Shown: positions 17,885 through 27,070 of the stretch, one piece after another
Position numbering within the stretch: the stretch's first letter is position 1
How the letters are laid out: each line of letters begins with the position of its first letter
Source: Terriglobia bacterium
GTDB taxonomy: Bacteria; Acidobacteriota; Terriglobia; Terriglobales; Acidobacteriaceae
Direction: 5' to 3'
Length of the DNA stretch: 64,000 nt
Assembly: GCA_020073165.1 (NCBI GenBank)
Contig: JAIQFP010000006.1
Span: 124,001 to 188,000 of the forward strand
The notes under the pieces: model-generated
Told to the model about the DNA's origin: nothing
What the model saw: the letters and a program-made list of their open reading frames with translations, nothing else
Database searches by the model: none
Translations under genes and position numbers: made by a program

Positions 17885-19285
17885 CTAGCTCCCACTCTTC
17901 TCGTACGGAGCAATCTGCCCGGCAACCTTTTCCTTATCACCTACCACCACGATGGTCAGCTTGTCGGCCAGGATGTACTTCTGCGCCATTTCCTGCACCT
18001 GCTGCGGTGTGAGGGCGTACACCTTTTGCACGTAGGTATCCAGGTAGTTGTCGCCGAGTTGGTGCAAATCCACGTATTGCAGCTGGGCGATCAGGCCGTC
18101 CCGGCTGGAATTCCGCAGCACGAACACCCCCGCCAGGTAGTTCTTGATTCCGTCCAGCTCCGCATCGGACGGCGGAGATTTCTGCAGCCGGTCGATTTCG
18201 TAGAGGATTTCCTTGATCGAGGGCCCGGTCACCGCGGTGGTCACATCGGCAACCTCCGCCCAATAGGCATCGCGGTAGCGCGCCGAGATCTGGCTGCGTG
18301 GCGAGTACGTGTATCCCTTCTGCTCGCGGATGTTGGCGGTGATGCGGGAACCAAACGAGCCGCCGAGCAGCGAATCCATCACCTGCAGCGGAATGTAATC
18401 CGCATTGCTGGGGTCAATCGTCGACAGTCCGATATAGAGAGTGGATTGTGCGGCGCCCGGCCGGTCCACCAGGTCCACTTCCCGATTGCTGACCGGCTTG
18501 GGGATTTCGATCAGCGGATCGGGTCCGCGCTTCCAGCCGGAGAATGCCTGCGTGACGGCCGCCTTCACGGCTGCGGAATGGAACTTTCCGGCGACATAAA
18601 TGTGGGTCCGTGCTGCCCCGAAGTTTTCGTCGTAGAACTTCTTCACTGCCTGAACATCGAAGGAACTGATGATGGGTTCCGTAGACAAGAGCCGCCCGTA
18701 AGGATGATCGGGATAGAGCGCCTTCAAGAAACGCTCCCGGGCCAGCGCTCCAGATTGCGACTTCTGCACACTCAACTGCCGCAGCAGGTCTTGCTTGAGA
18801 CGAGCCAGTTCAGACCCCGGCAGCAGCGGGTGTTCCGCAACATCGGCCAGCAGCGCTACCATCTTCGGGCCGAACTCGGAGAGCACATCGGCGCTGATAT
18901 TGGTCACATCGGGGCCAGCGCCGATTTCGACCGAACCGCCCATGGACGCAGCCTCCTGGGCTACTTGTTGCGAGCTGCGTGAGGTCGTGCCTTCTTTCAT
19001 GAGTTCGCCGGTCAGGTCGGCCAGCCAGGTTTCCGACGCCGATTCGTTGAGGTTGCCAGCGCGCACGGCCACATTGATCCGCACCTTCGGAATGGAGCCG
19101 TAAGGCACCAGGGTGACCTGCAGGCCATTGGGCAAGGAGAAGCGCTCGACCTGCGGCAGGTGAAAAGCTTTGGGTGGGCCTCCGGCGGGCGGCCACTGCT
19201 TAGCCGGACTCTGCCCCGCCGCGAACAGGCTCGACGTGAGCGCCAGGAAAGTGGTGCACAACAGTGTGGTCACAGGGTTTCGCAT
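17885..19285 (-). CDS. M16 peptidase family protein, non-catalytic subunit
   Basis: The 466-residue protein has a signal peptide (MRNPVTTLLCTTFLALTSSLFAAG) and two M16 alpha/beta halves. The N-terminal half starts FSLPNGLQVTLVPYGSIPKVRINVAVRAG. The position where catalytic members have HxxEH reads WLADLTGELMKEGT, so the zinc site is missing. The R/Y motif half is present (SRITANIREQKGYTYS). In mitochondrial-processing-type and many bacterial periplasmic M16 systems a catalytic beta subunit pairs with such an inactive alpha subunit. The catalytic partner lies 15 bp upstream on the same strand, so a heterodimer is likely. ATG at 19285, with GGAGAG upstream. Confidence 0.93.
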   Translation of the reverse strand: MRNPVTTLLCTTFLALTSSLFAAGQSPAKQWPPAGGPPKAFHLPQVERFSLPNGLQVTLVPYGSIPKVRINVAVRAGNLNESASETWLADLTGELMKEGTTSRSSQQVAQEAASMGGSVEIGAGPDVTNISADVLSEFGPKMVALLADVAEHPLLPGSELARLKQDLLRQLSVQKSQSGALARERFLKALYPDHPYGRLLSTEPIISSFDVQAVKKFYDENFGAARTHIYVAGKFHSAAVKAAVTQAFSGWKRGPDPLIEIPKPVSNREVDLVDRPGAAQSTLYIGLSTIDPSNADYIPLQVMDSLLGGSFGSRITANIREQKGYTYSPRSQISARYRDAYWAEVADVTTAVTGPSIKEILYEIDRLQKSPPSDAELDGIKNYLAGVFVLRNSSRDGLIAQLQYVDLHQLGDNYLDTYVQKVYALTPQQVQEMAQKYILADKLTIVVVGDKEKVAGQIAPYEKSGS

Positions 19286-19300
19286 GGTCTCTCCTCGCTC

Positions 19301-20683
19301 TCAGTTGCCGGGCTTGGCGTCGGCTTCCGCCGCTTTGGTTTCCACCACCAGCACGGTGCGGTTCGCCGGTTGCAAATATTCCGCTGCCGTCTTCTGAATC
19401 AGCTTCGGCGTCACTTTGCGGAATTGGGCTTCCAGGTCATTGATGCGGGCCGGATTGTCATCGAACAGCGCAAAGCTGGCCAGCAGGTCGGCGCGCCCGA
19501 AGCCATTGAAAGTCCCTAGCTGGTCATACAAGCCGGAACGCAACTTAACCAGGGCGCGGTCCAGAGTGGCTTGGTCGATGGGCTTGTCGCGTAAGGGCGC
19601 GATCACGGACTCTGCTGCGTTGACGATGTCGTCGGGCTTGGCGCTGCTGTCGTGGATGAGGGACGCCATCCACAGCATGGGTCCGTTGTAGTTGAACATG
19701 TTGCCCAGCATGTTGATTCCGCCGTCCAGGGAACCGGTGAACCCGCGCCGCTTGACTAGTTCCTCATACAGCAGGCTGTCGTCGCCCTGCAGGAGCAACT
19801 GGTCGATCAGGCCCATGGCGTAATACTCCGGAGTGTTGCGGTCCGGCATGTGATAAGCAAAGGCGAGCGCAGGACGCTTGGCCAGCGCATCCACTTTGCT
19901 GACACGCTTCTCTTTCTCCTGCTTGGGCTCAGTCAGATCGGGCTGCTTGGTTACCGGGGCGGATGCGAGGCCGGCAAAATATTTGTCGATCAACTTCTTC
20001 GCATCGGCTGGCTCAAAGTCGCCGACCACCGCCAGCGCGGCATTGTTGGGCGCGTAGTAGGTCTTGAAGAACTGCTGCACGTCGGGCAAGGTGGCAGCCT
20101 CGATATCTTTCAGGTCGCCATAGAAATTGTGCGCGTTATACCAGTTGGTGTTGGCGTACTGCGGCATGTCCAACCAGGGGAAGCCCCCATAGGGGCGGTT
20201 CAGCACGTTCACCTTCACTTCGTTCCCCACTACGCCTTGCTGGTTCTTGAGGTTTTCGTCGGTGATAGCAAGGCCTCGCATGCGGTCGGCTTCGGCCCAG
20301 AGCACGGTCTCCAGCTTGTTGGCGGGCATCACCTCGAAATAATTAGTGAAGTCGAAGCGCGTGGAACCGTTGAGCACCCCGCCGTTCTGCTGCACCAGGC
20401 GGATCATCTCCATTTTGCCCAGGTTCTGCGAACCCTGAAACATCATGTGCTCGAACAGATGAGCAAAGCCGGTGCGGTCGCGGGGCTCCACGCGAAACCC
20501 GATCCGGTAGTAAACGCCAACCACCACCGTGGGCGCCGAGTGATCGGGCGACAGCACCACCCTTAGGCCGTTGGGCAACTTGTAGTACTCGACCGGCACG
20601 TTGAAGCTGTCGCCAGCCGGTGGCGATGCCAGCGCAGGCAGCACCAAGGCTCCAACCAGGGCCAGGAAAAGAAGGGATTTCAT
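19301..20683 (-). CDS. M16 zinc peptidase, catalytic subunit
   Basis: The 460-residue exported protein (signal MKSLLFLALVGALVLPALA) has the inverted zinc motif HLFEHMMF (His75, Glu78, His79) after YYKLPNGLRVVL. The distal Glu is probably in the GVVGNEVKVN region. The C-terminal half follows from about residue 200 (LPDVQQFFKTYYAPNNAALAVVGDF). This is the pattern of pitrilysin/MPP-beta-type enzymes, which degrade or process peptides in the periplasm. ATG at 20683 is preceded by GGAGG. It is transcribed ahead of its non-catalytic partner with a 15-bp gap. Confidence 0.95.
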   Translation of the reverse strand: MKSLLFLALVGALVLPALASPPAGDSFNVPVEYYKLPNGLRVVLSPDHSAPTVVVGVYYRIGFRVEPRDRTGFAHLFEHMMFQGSQNLGKMEMIRLVQQNGGVLNGSTRFDFTNYFEVMPANKLETVLWAEADRMRGLAITDENLKNQQGVVGNEVKVNVLNRPYGGFPWLDMPQYANTNWYNAHNFYGDLKDIEAATLPDVQQFFKTYYAPNNAALAVVGDFEPADAKKLIDKYFAGLASAPVTKQPDLTEPKQEKEKRVSKVDALAKRPALAFAYHMPDRNTPEYYAMGLIDQLLLQGDDSLLYEELVKRRGFTGSLDGGINMLGNMFNYNGPMLWMASLIHDSSAKPDDIVNAAESVIAPLRDKPIDQATLDRALVKLRSGLYDQLGTFNGFGRADLLASFALFDDNPARINDLEAQFRKVTPKLIQKTAAEYLQPANRTVLVVETKAAEADAKPGN

Positions 20684-20869
20684 GAATTGCCTCCAGGACA
20701 GGGCGTTGCTCTTGCGGTGAAGGGGTGCGCCAAACAAACTACATCCGTAAAGGGGAGACATGCAAGGGAATCAGACGGGCGAGATCGCAATGGGTGAGCG
20801 AGCACTTTCCGCCTGATAAACTAGGGCGAACATTTTGCGAAACCACGCTTTCCGGGTAAAATACCGGCA

Positions 20870-23800
20870 ATGTCCCTGCCTGCTTCACCCCTCGGCTGGG
20901 CCCACCCTCTGGTGAGGGAGTGGTTCGTCCGCCGCTTCGGCACCCCCACCGAGCCGCAGGAGCAAGGCTGGCCGCACATTCTGGCCGGGCGCACCACGCT
21001 GATCTCAGCACCTACCGGCTCCGGGAAAACGTTATCTGCTTTCCTCGCCTGCATCGATCGCCTGGTCCGCAAAGCTCTGGCCGGCGACCTGCAGGATCGT
21101 ACGGAAGTGCTCTATGTCTCCCCGCTGAAGGCCCTCGGCAACGATATCCAGAAGAACCTAGAAGTGCCGCTCGGCGAAATTCTGCAGATGGCCGGCGAGC
21201 GCGGCCTGCTGATGCCGGAGATCCGCACCGCCGTCCGCACCGGCGACACGCTCATGCACGAGCGCCGGGCCATGCTGAAGCGCCCGCCGCACATCCTGGT
21301 CACTACGCCCGAGTCGCTCTACATCCTGCTCACCGCCGAGAAGAGCCGGGCCATTCTGCGGGATGTCGAGACGGTGATCGTCGATGAAATCCACGCCGTG
21401 GCCGACGATAAGCGCGGCGCGCATCTCACGCTGTCCCTGGAACGCCTCGAAGCTCTGACTTTTCGGCCTCCGGTGCGCATCGGGCTTTCTGCGACGCAAA
21501 AGCCAATCGAAGAGGTGGCGCATTTCCTCACCGGCAATGGCCGTCCCGATCCGGTGATTGTCAATATCGGCCACCGGCGCAAACTCGATCTCGCAGTCGA
21601 GGTTCCCGCCAGCCAGCTCGGCCCCATCACTACCAACGAAATGTGGGACGAGATTTACAACCGCCTGGTCGAACTGGTCGAGCAACATCGCTCGACGCTG
21701 GTTTTCGTTAACACCCGGCGGCTGGCGGAGCGCGTGGCGCATCATCTCGGGGAACGCCTTGGCGAAGACAACGTCGCCGCCCACCACGGCAGCCTCGCGC
21801 GCAAGCTCCGCCTGACCGCGGAGAAGAAGCTCAAAGAAGGCCAGGTCAAAGTGCTGGTAGCGACCGCATCGCTGGAACTCGGAATTGATATCGGCACGGT
21901 TGACCTGGTGGTGCAGATCAGCTCCCCGCGCGCTATTGCGGTCGCCCTGCAGCGGGTAGGACGCTCTGGCCACTGGCGCGGCGCAGTTCCTAAGGGACGC
22001 TTTTTCGCCACCACCCGCGATGAGCTGCTGGAATGTGCCGCCCTGGTGCACGCCATCCAGCATGGCGAACTGGATCGCCTGATGATCCCCGAGGCCCCGC
22101 TCGATATCCTGGCGCAACAAATCGTAGCCACCTGTGCCAGCCGTAGCGCTGGCGTCCCGCCGGCCACCCCAGACTCCGCTCAAGACGACGCCTGGGATGA
22201 AGACGCCCTCTTCGCCCTGGTCACCCGCGCCTATCCCTACCGCAACCTCTCCCGCGCTACCTACGACGCCGTCCTCGAGATGCTCTCCGAAGGCATAGCC
22301 GCCCGCCGTGGACGCTACGGCGCGTACCTCCATCACGACCGTGTGAATCACAAGCTCCGTGCTCGCCGCGGCAGCCGTCTGGCAGCCATTACCAGCGGAG
22401 GCGCTATCCCGGAAACTGCGCTCTTCAACGTGGTGGCAGAGCCCGAAGGCACCATGGTTGGCACCGTTGATGAAGACTTCGCAGTGGAGAGTATGGCCGG
22501 TGACGTCATGCTGCTGGGCAACACTTCCTGGCGCATCCGCCGCATCGAGGGCAAGTCCGGACGCGTGCTAGTCGAAGATGCGCACGGCGCCGCGCCCAAC
22601 ATTCCCTTCTGGCTGGGCGAAGCCCCGGCCCGCACGCACGAGCTCTCAGCCGACGTCGGCCAACTCCGGCAGACGGTCAGCGACCTGCTGGGCAATACGT
22701 TTCCGGTCGGCCCCTCGCAGAGTAATCCCGAAGTGGCTGCGGCGGTCGGATGGCTCAAGCAGGAATGCGGTCTCGACGAATCCGGCGCCGAGCAGGCCGT
22801 CGAATACATCCTGCAAGGGCGCGCCGTGCTGGGCGCGGTGCCCACCCAGGACACCATCATTGCCGAGCGCTTCTTCGACGAAGGCGGCGGGATGCAACTG
22901 GTCATCCATGCGCCCTTCGGCGGACGCATCAACAAAGCATGGGGATTGGCCTTGCGCAAGCGCTTCTGCCGCGGATTCAACTTCGAGCTGCAAGCCGCCG
23001 CCACCGACAATGGCCTGAACATCGCGCTGGCCGAGCAGCACAGCTTTCCCCTTGCCGATGTCTTCCACTTCCTGACGGCGGAGACGGTACAGCCGCTGTT
23101 AGAGCAGGCGGCGTTGGCCTCACCCATCTTCGGCACGCGCTGGCGCTGGGACGCCAACCGCTCCCTTGCCCTGCTGCGCTTTCAGTCCGGCAAGAAAGTT
23201 CCCCCGCAGATTCAGCGCATGCGCTCCGACGACCTGCTGGCGTCGGTGTTCCCCGACGTGGCCGCCTGCCAGGAAAACATTGTTGGCGACATCCAGATTC
23301 CCGACCATCCCCTGGTGCATGAGGTCATGAAGGACGTGCTCACCGAGGCGATGGATGTGGAAGGGCTGAAGGAGTTGCTGCGTGGCATGGACGAGGGGCG
23401 CATCCGCTGCCTGGCCGTGGACACGCCCGTGCCTTCGCAATTCTCCCACGAAATCCTGAATGCGAACCCGTACGCCTATCTCGACGACGCGCCGCTCGAG
23501 GAGCGTCGAGCCCGTGCCGTGGAAATGCGGCGCGTCCTGCCGGAATCGGTTCTGGAAGAAGTCGGGAAGCTCGATCCCGCGGCAATTGCCCAGGTTCGCG
23601 AAGAGGCGTGGCCGGACGTGCGCGATGCGGACGAATTGCACGATGTACTACATACGCTGGTCGCTTTACCCGAGGATTTGTCCAGTGTGAGGCGGGCAAG
23701 CCTCCCCGCCACGCCATGGGCATATCACTTTGAGCGCTTGGTCGAGCAACACCGCGCTGCCGTGGCTATCTGCCTCGGCCATCGCTACTGGGTCGCCGCC

Positions 23801-25204
23801 GAACGCGCTCAGGCATTCTCCGCCTTGTTTCCGGACTCGACTTCCGGGCCCGTGTTGCCCATCGTCTCCAATGGCATCCTGTCGGCGGACGATGCGCTGC
23901 TCTCCGCCGTAACCGGTTGGATGTCGCACCTGGGGCCGACAACAGCAGACGCACTGGCGGAACTGCTGGGACTCTCCAGTTCCACAATCGAAGCCAGCCT
24001 GTTGCGGATGGAGGCTTCCGGAGCGATCCTGCGCGGCAAGTTTACCGACTCCAAGTTAGAAGCAACCGAGTGGTGCGAGCGCCGCTTGCTGGCACGCATT
24101 CACCGGCTCACAGTCGCCACGCTGCGCAAGCAGATTGAGCCCGTGACCGCCGCGCAGTTCATGCGCTGGCTGCTGCGTTGGCAGCACGTCGCCACGGGGA
24201 CTCAGGTGCAAGGTGAGCGTGCCACTCTGGATGTGCTGCGCCAATTGCAAGGATTCGAGATTCCGGCCAACGCCTGGGAGCGTCAGGTGCTCGGGAGACG
24301 CATTGCCAACTACGATCCCAAGTGGCTCGACCAGCTCTGCCTCACCGGCGCCGTGGGATGGGGAAGATTGTCTCCGCACCCTGCAACGCTGGAAGACTCC
24401 GCTGCTGGCAAACGCCGAGTGATCCCGACTAGCGTGGCTCCCATCACCTTCTTCGTCCGCGAAGAGGCGGACTGGATGACTCCGCACAACCCGGCTGCGG
24501 ATCAACCCGAGGCGCGCGGTCTGAGTCATGGCGCCCGCCAGGTTCTGGAATTCCTGCGCCAGCGGGGAGCGTCGTTCTTCGCGGATATTGTCCGCGGCAC
24601 CGACAAACTGAAAGCTGAGGTCGAAACCGCGCTCTGGGAGCTGGTTGCAGCCGGGGTGGTCACCGCCGATGGTTTCGACAACCTGCGCTCGCTCATCGAT
24701 CCCAAGCGGCGCGCCGGACAAGGCAGCGGGCGTAGCGCGCGTCCCCGGCACAGCTCCGGGCGCTGGGCGCTGCTGTTTACCGATCAGGCCGTCGACCGCA
24801 ACCGCGCCGTCGAAGCCACCTGCTGGATGCTGCTCAAGCGCTACGGCGTAGTCTTCCGCGATCTACTGGCGCGAGAGACCAATCTGCCCAAATGGCGTGA
24901 ATTGCAGATGGCGTTCCGCCGCCTGGAGGATCGCGGCGAAATTCGCGGCGGGCGCTTCGTGGACGGATTCCTGGGCGAACAGTTCGCCCTGCCCGTGGCG
25001 GTGGAGTCGCTGCGCGCCACCCGCAAGCTGCCAGCGGTCGGAGAGATCATTACTCTTTCCGCGTCGGATCCCCTCAACCTGGTCGGCATCCTGGTTCCTG
25101 GGGAACGCGTTCCCGCCATCTCCGGCAAAACTGTCACTTTTCGAGATGGGGTGGCGGTGCAGGAAGCGGCGTTTTCCACTCCATCCGCGGTGATTAGCGC
25201 GTAG
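20870..25204 (+). CDS. lhr: Lhr-type DEAD/DEAH-box ATP-dependent helicase
   Basis: This is a 1444-residue SF2 helicase. Motif I SAPTGSGKT (about residue 45), Ia YVSPLKALGNDI, Ib TTPESLY, motif II VDEIHAV, motif III LSATQKP, then the second RecA domain with VFVNTRRLAERV, HHGSLARKLR, VATASLELGIDIG and motif VI LQRVGRSGH. The winged-helix, DEAD-associated and long C-terminal domains follow, as in full-length bacterial Lhr. Lhr is a 3'-5' translocase implicated in DNA repair. Near residues 424-436 the protein contains ASRSAGVPPATP, encoded by a GC-rich repeat-like sequence. It is divergent from the M16 pair and monocistronic. Confidence 0.95.
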   Translation: MSLPASPLGWAHPLVREWFVRRFGTPTEPQEQGWPHILAGRTTLISAPTGSGKTLSAFLACIDRLVRKALAGDLQDRTEVLYVSPLKALGNDIQKNLEVPLGEILQMAGERGLLMPEIRTAVRTGDTLMHERRAMLKRPPHILVTTPESLYILLTAEKSRAILRDVETVIVDEIHAVADDKRGAHLTLSLERLEALTFRPPVRIGLSATQKPIEEVAHFLTGNGRPDPVIVNIGHRRKLDLAVEVPASQLGPITTNEMWDEIYNRLVELVEQHRSTLVFVNTRRLAERVAHHLGERLGEDNVAAHHGSLARKLRLTAEKKLKEGQVKVLVATASLELGIDIGTVDLVVQISSPRAIAVALQRVGRSGHWRGAVPKGRFFATTRDELLECAALVHAIQHGELDRLMIPEAPLDILAQQIVATCASRSAGVPPATPDSAQDDAWDEDALFALVTRAYPYRNLSRATYDAVLEMLSEGIAARRGRYGAYLHHDRVNHKLRARRGSRLAAITSGGAIPETALFNVVAEPEGTMVGTVDEDFAVESMAGDVMLLGNTSWRIRRIEGKSGRVLVEDAHGAAPNIPFWLGEAPARTHELSADVGQLRQTVSDLLGNTFPVGPSQSNPEVAAAVGWLKQECGLDESGAEQAVEYILQGRAVLGAVPTQDTIIAERFFDEGGGMQLVIHAPFGGRINKAWGLALRKRFCRGFNFELQAAATDNGLNIALAEQHSFPLADVFHFLTAETVQPLLEQAALASPIFGTRWRWDANRSLALLRFQSGKKVPPQIQRMRSDDLLASVFPDVAACQENIVGDIQIPDHPLVHEVMKDVLTEAMDVEGLKELLRGMDEGRIRCLAVDTPVPSQFSHEILNANPYAYLDDAPLEERRARAVEMRRVLPESVLEEVGKLDPAAIAQVREEAWPDVRDADELHDVLHTLVALPEDLSSVRRASLPATPWAYHFERLVEQHRAAVAICLGHRYWVAAERAQAFSALFPDSTSGPVLPIVSNGILSADDALLSAVTGWMSHLGPTTADALAELLGLSSSTIEASLLRMEASGAILRGKFTDSKLEATEWCERRLLARIHRLTVATLRKQIEPVTAAQFMRWLLRWQHVATGTQVQGERATLDVLRQLQGFEIPANAWERQVLGRRIANYDPKWLDQLCLTGAVGWGRLSPHPATLEDSAAGKRRVIPTSVAPITFFVREEADWMTPHNPAADQPEARGLSHGARQVLEFLRQRGASFFADIVRGTDKLKAEVETALWELVAAGVVTADGFDNLRSLIDPKRRAGQGSGRSARPRHSSGRWALLFTDQAVDRNRAVEATCWMLLKRYGVVFRDLLARETNLPKWRELQMAFRRLEDRGEIRGGRFVDGFLGEQFALPVAVESLRATRKLPAVGEIITLSASDPLNLVGILVPGERVPAISGKTVTFRDGVAVQEAAFSTPSAVISA

Positions 25205-25543
25205 CCATCGCTACTCGGCTTCCCAAAATCAATCGGGAACCCAGTGAGGGGGTCACCCAGGTCCCCGATGAGCAGACGCTCAGCTAGACTGCAAAAGCGC
25301 TTCCCCCATCGCTTTCGCTGGGCTAATCGGCTCCATGCGATGCGCCTCGAGAACGATGCACCGCGCGCGCATCTTACCTCGGTAACCGGCGAATGGATGG
25401 AATCTGTCTTTTTTGTTCTGGAATCAGAAAATGATGGGAAAATATACCCATAAATGCAAGGTTTGCGGGAGCAGTGAGAAGCTTCTTTGTTCGGTTAATG
25501 GAACAAGCGCGACCCCCGGCGGTCTAGCGGCTTTCCTGCGATC
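25205..25543. other. Intergenic region without a recognisable gene
   Basis: 339 bp lie between lhr and the convergent M23 peptidase gene. A 69-codon forward frame at 25244-25453 has low-complexity Arg/Ser-rich sequence, no ribosome binding site and no familiar motif, so I do not call it. A T-run (25408-25413) and A/T-rich tract (25425-25455) are present without a convincing hairpin. Confidence 0.5.
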
Positions 25544-26491
25544 TCACGGTAACTTGAGGTTGAGCAGCGTTGCCGGGTTCAGATAAACCCCCTGCCACCG
25601 CACCGCCACGTGCAAGTGAGGTCCGGTCGCACGCCCGGTCCCGCCGCTAAGCCCGAGTTTCTGTCCGCGCGCCACCCGATCGCCTTCCTTGACTTCGACC
25701 TCGGAGAGATGCATGTACAAGGTCAACAAGCCCTGCCCGTGATCGAGTACCACGCAGTTGCCTTCGAAAAACAGCGGCCGTGCCAGCAGCACCGTTCCCC
25801 GATTCAGGGCCGAAACCGCCGTGCCCTGCGGAACCGCATAGTCGAGTCCCTGGTGCATGCTCTGGGTCTTGCCGTTAAACGTCCGCCGCGTGCCGAACCC
25901 GTCGGAGACGCGGGCCTCGACCGGGGCAAGAAATCGTCCCGACCACTCGCGCTCGGGATCCATTCGGCTGAACAATTCCTGCTTCAGGACTTTCTCCTGA
26001 TTGATGCGCTGCAATTCCTCCGGGCTGGGCTCGGTGAATTTCTTGGAAACAGTCACCGCGATGGTCGGGTATCTCTCCCTGCGAATGCTGACCTTTCGAT
26101 CGAAAACGATTTCCTTTCCGCTGGGAGTGGTCCCTTTCAACGCCAGAGGGTAACTGCCAGCCGTGGTCTCCAGGCTGATGCCGGCAATCCCGTACCAGGT
26201 CTTGCTTGCGGGGTCTGGACGGAAGAAGACTTCATGCCCCAGCCATTTTGCTGAGAGCCTTTCGACTCGCACCGGTGCGGTGATCTGGAAAAGCACGGGC
26301 GCTCCGTTGACCAGTCGCGTGGGCTGCCAGCGGACGGACCAGGCCTTGGTGGCAATCTTCGTCCCCACTGGGGCTGCTGCCAGCTGGAACGCAGAGAAAA
26401 GAACACCCGTGAGTAGGAGCACCGGGCCCCAGCGGCGGACGAATCGGGTTCTGTCGTGGAAGGGAGGCAAGCCTGAGCACCAGCCTAGCAC
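25544..26491 (-). CDS. M23/LytM family peptidase with N-terminal Ig-like region
   Basis: The 315-residue exported protein has a TM/signal helix at about 21-40 (WGPVLLLTGVLFSAFQLAAA). A beta-rich region of roughly 150 residues follows (QPTRLVNGAPVLFQITAP), then the M23 domain. Zinc ligands are visible in MHQGLDYAVPQGT (His, Asp) and GPHLHVAVRW (HxH), with the supporting motif VVLDHGQGLLTLYMHLS. Such enzymes cleave peptidoglycan cross-bridges or, if inactive, activate amidases; all ligands are intact here. The N-terminal start (GTG at 26491) is uncertain, since the first 20 residues precede the hydrophobic segment. Confidence 0.9.
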   Translation of the reverse strand: MLGWCSGLPPFHDRTRFVRRWGPVLLLTGVLFSAFQLAAAPVGTKIATKAWSVRWQPTRLVNGAPVLFQITAPVRVERLSAKWLGHEVFFRPDPASKTWYGIAGISLETTAGSYPLALKGTTPSGKEIVFDRKVSIRRERYPTIAVTVSKKFTEPSPEELQRINQEKVLKQELFSRMDPEREWSGRFLAPVEARVSDGFGTRRTFNGKTQSMHQGLDYAVPQGTAVSALNRGTVLLARPLFFEGNCVVLDHGQGLLTLYMHLSEVEVKEGDRVARGQKLGLSGGTGRATGPHLHVAVRWQGVYLNPATLLNLKLP

Positions 26492-26555
26492 TCGGCCTCC
26501 GGTGATGCGATGTCTGACGAGGATACCGATCCCGAGTCAGATTGGGGACGGAACT

Positions 26556-26599
26556 TGGTGGACCTTGGTCGGGTTCGAACCGACGACCTCTTCCATGCC
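26556..26599 (-). pseudogene. tRNA-Ala 3'-half fragment (attachment-site-like duplication)
   Basis: 44 bases repeat, with one inserted T, the CCA end, acceptor 3' strand, T-arm and half the anticodon stem of the intact tRNA-Ala(GGC) at 28875-28950. Identity stops at the anticodon (...CCATGCC) and the 5' half is missing, so it is not a functional tRNA. Orientation is the same as the intact gene. This is the signature left by tRNA-targeting site-specific integration. Confidence 0.85.
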
Positions 26600-27070
26600 T
26601 TTTAACCCCGATTAACAAATCCAACAACTTACGACACCTAGAGGACCGTCTCTTGGGCTTTTGTACCCGTAACGCAGGTAAGGATCACAGGTAAGAGGCG
26701 CAGGCTAGCGGCTTAGCCCCTGCCTAGAACCACCCCGCTCTGCCGCTCAGATGCCGAGAGAGGCACGATCGTGGCGGTGGGACACGTAACCAGTGCAGGC
26801 AGTCGCCGGCCGCATAGAAGGATCGCGATGGCTAGACCTGTCCGTTGACGGGGGCATCATCGCGTGATAGCTTCCCACGCTAGCTCGTGGGGCAGTTCTC
26901 CAGCCCATTCCGGCCCAGTTCGTAAGTGCTCGCGTTGTTTGCAACAAGTGTTGGTAGGCGTGGCAACACTTGCCTGCCATGCACAAAACTACAAACTATG
27001 GCTGCGGATTTCGGATGCGAGCCCGATTCGAATCGTAGATTTCCAGAATTGATCTTCGGGGGAGGAAATC
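26600..27070. other. Non-coding left part of tRNA-Ala islet
   Basis: The 471 bp between the tRNA fragment and the GloVer gene contain no ORF I can support. A reverse frame at 26747-26986 is Arg/His/Cys-rich and unlike its neighbours. Visible features are CAGGTAAGGATCAC at 26675-26688, echoed with one mismatch at 28810-28823, and the hairpin AAGTGTTG/CAACACTT near 26946-26971. GGGGGAGG just before 27071 is the ribosome binding site of the next gene. Confidence 0.5.

Noticed and set aside
25244-25453. 69-codon forward frame after lhr
   Set aside because: No ribosome binding site, low-complexity Arg/Ser start and no familiar pattern.
26556-26640. Second tRNA-Ala gene
   Set aside because: Only the 3' half matches; the D-arm and 5' acceptor strand are absent and there is an extra base, so it cannot fold as a tRNA.
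26747-26986. 79-codon reverse frame inside the tRNA islet
   Set aside because: Unusual composition (Cys/His/Arg), no ribosome binding site seen and no similarity to integrases or excisionases.
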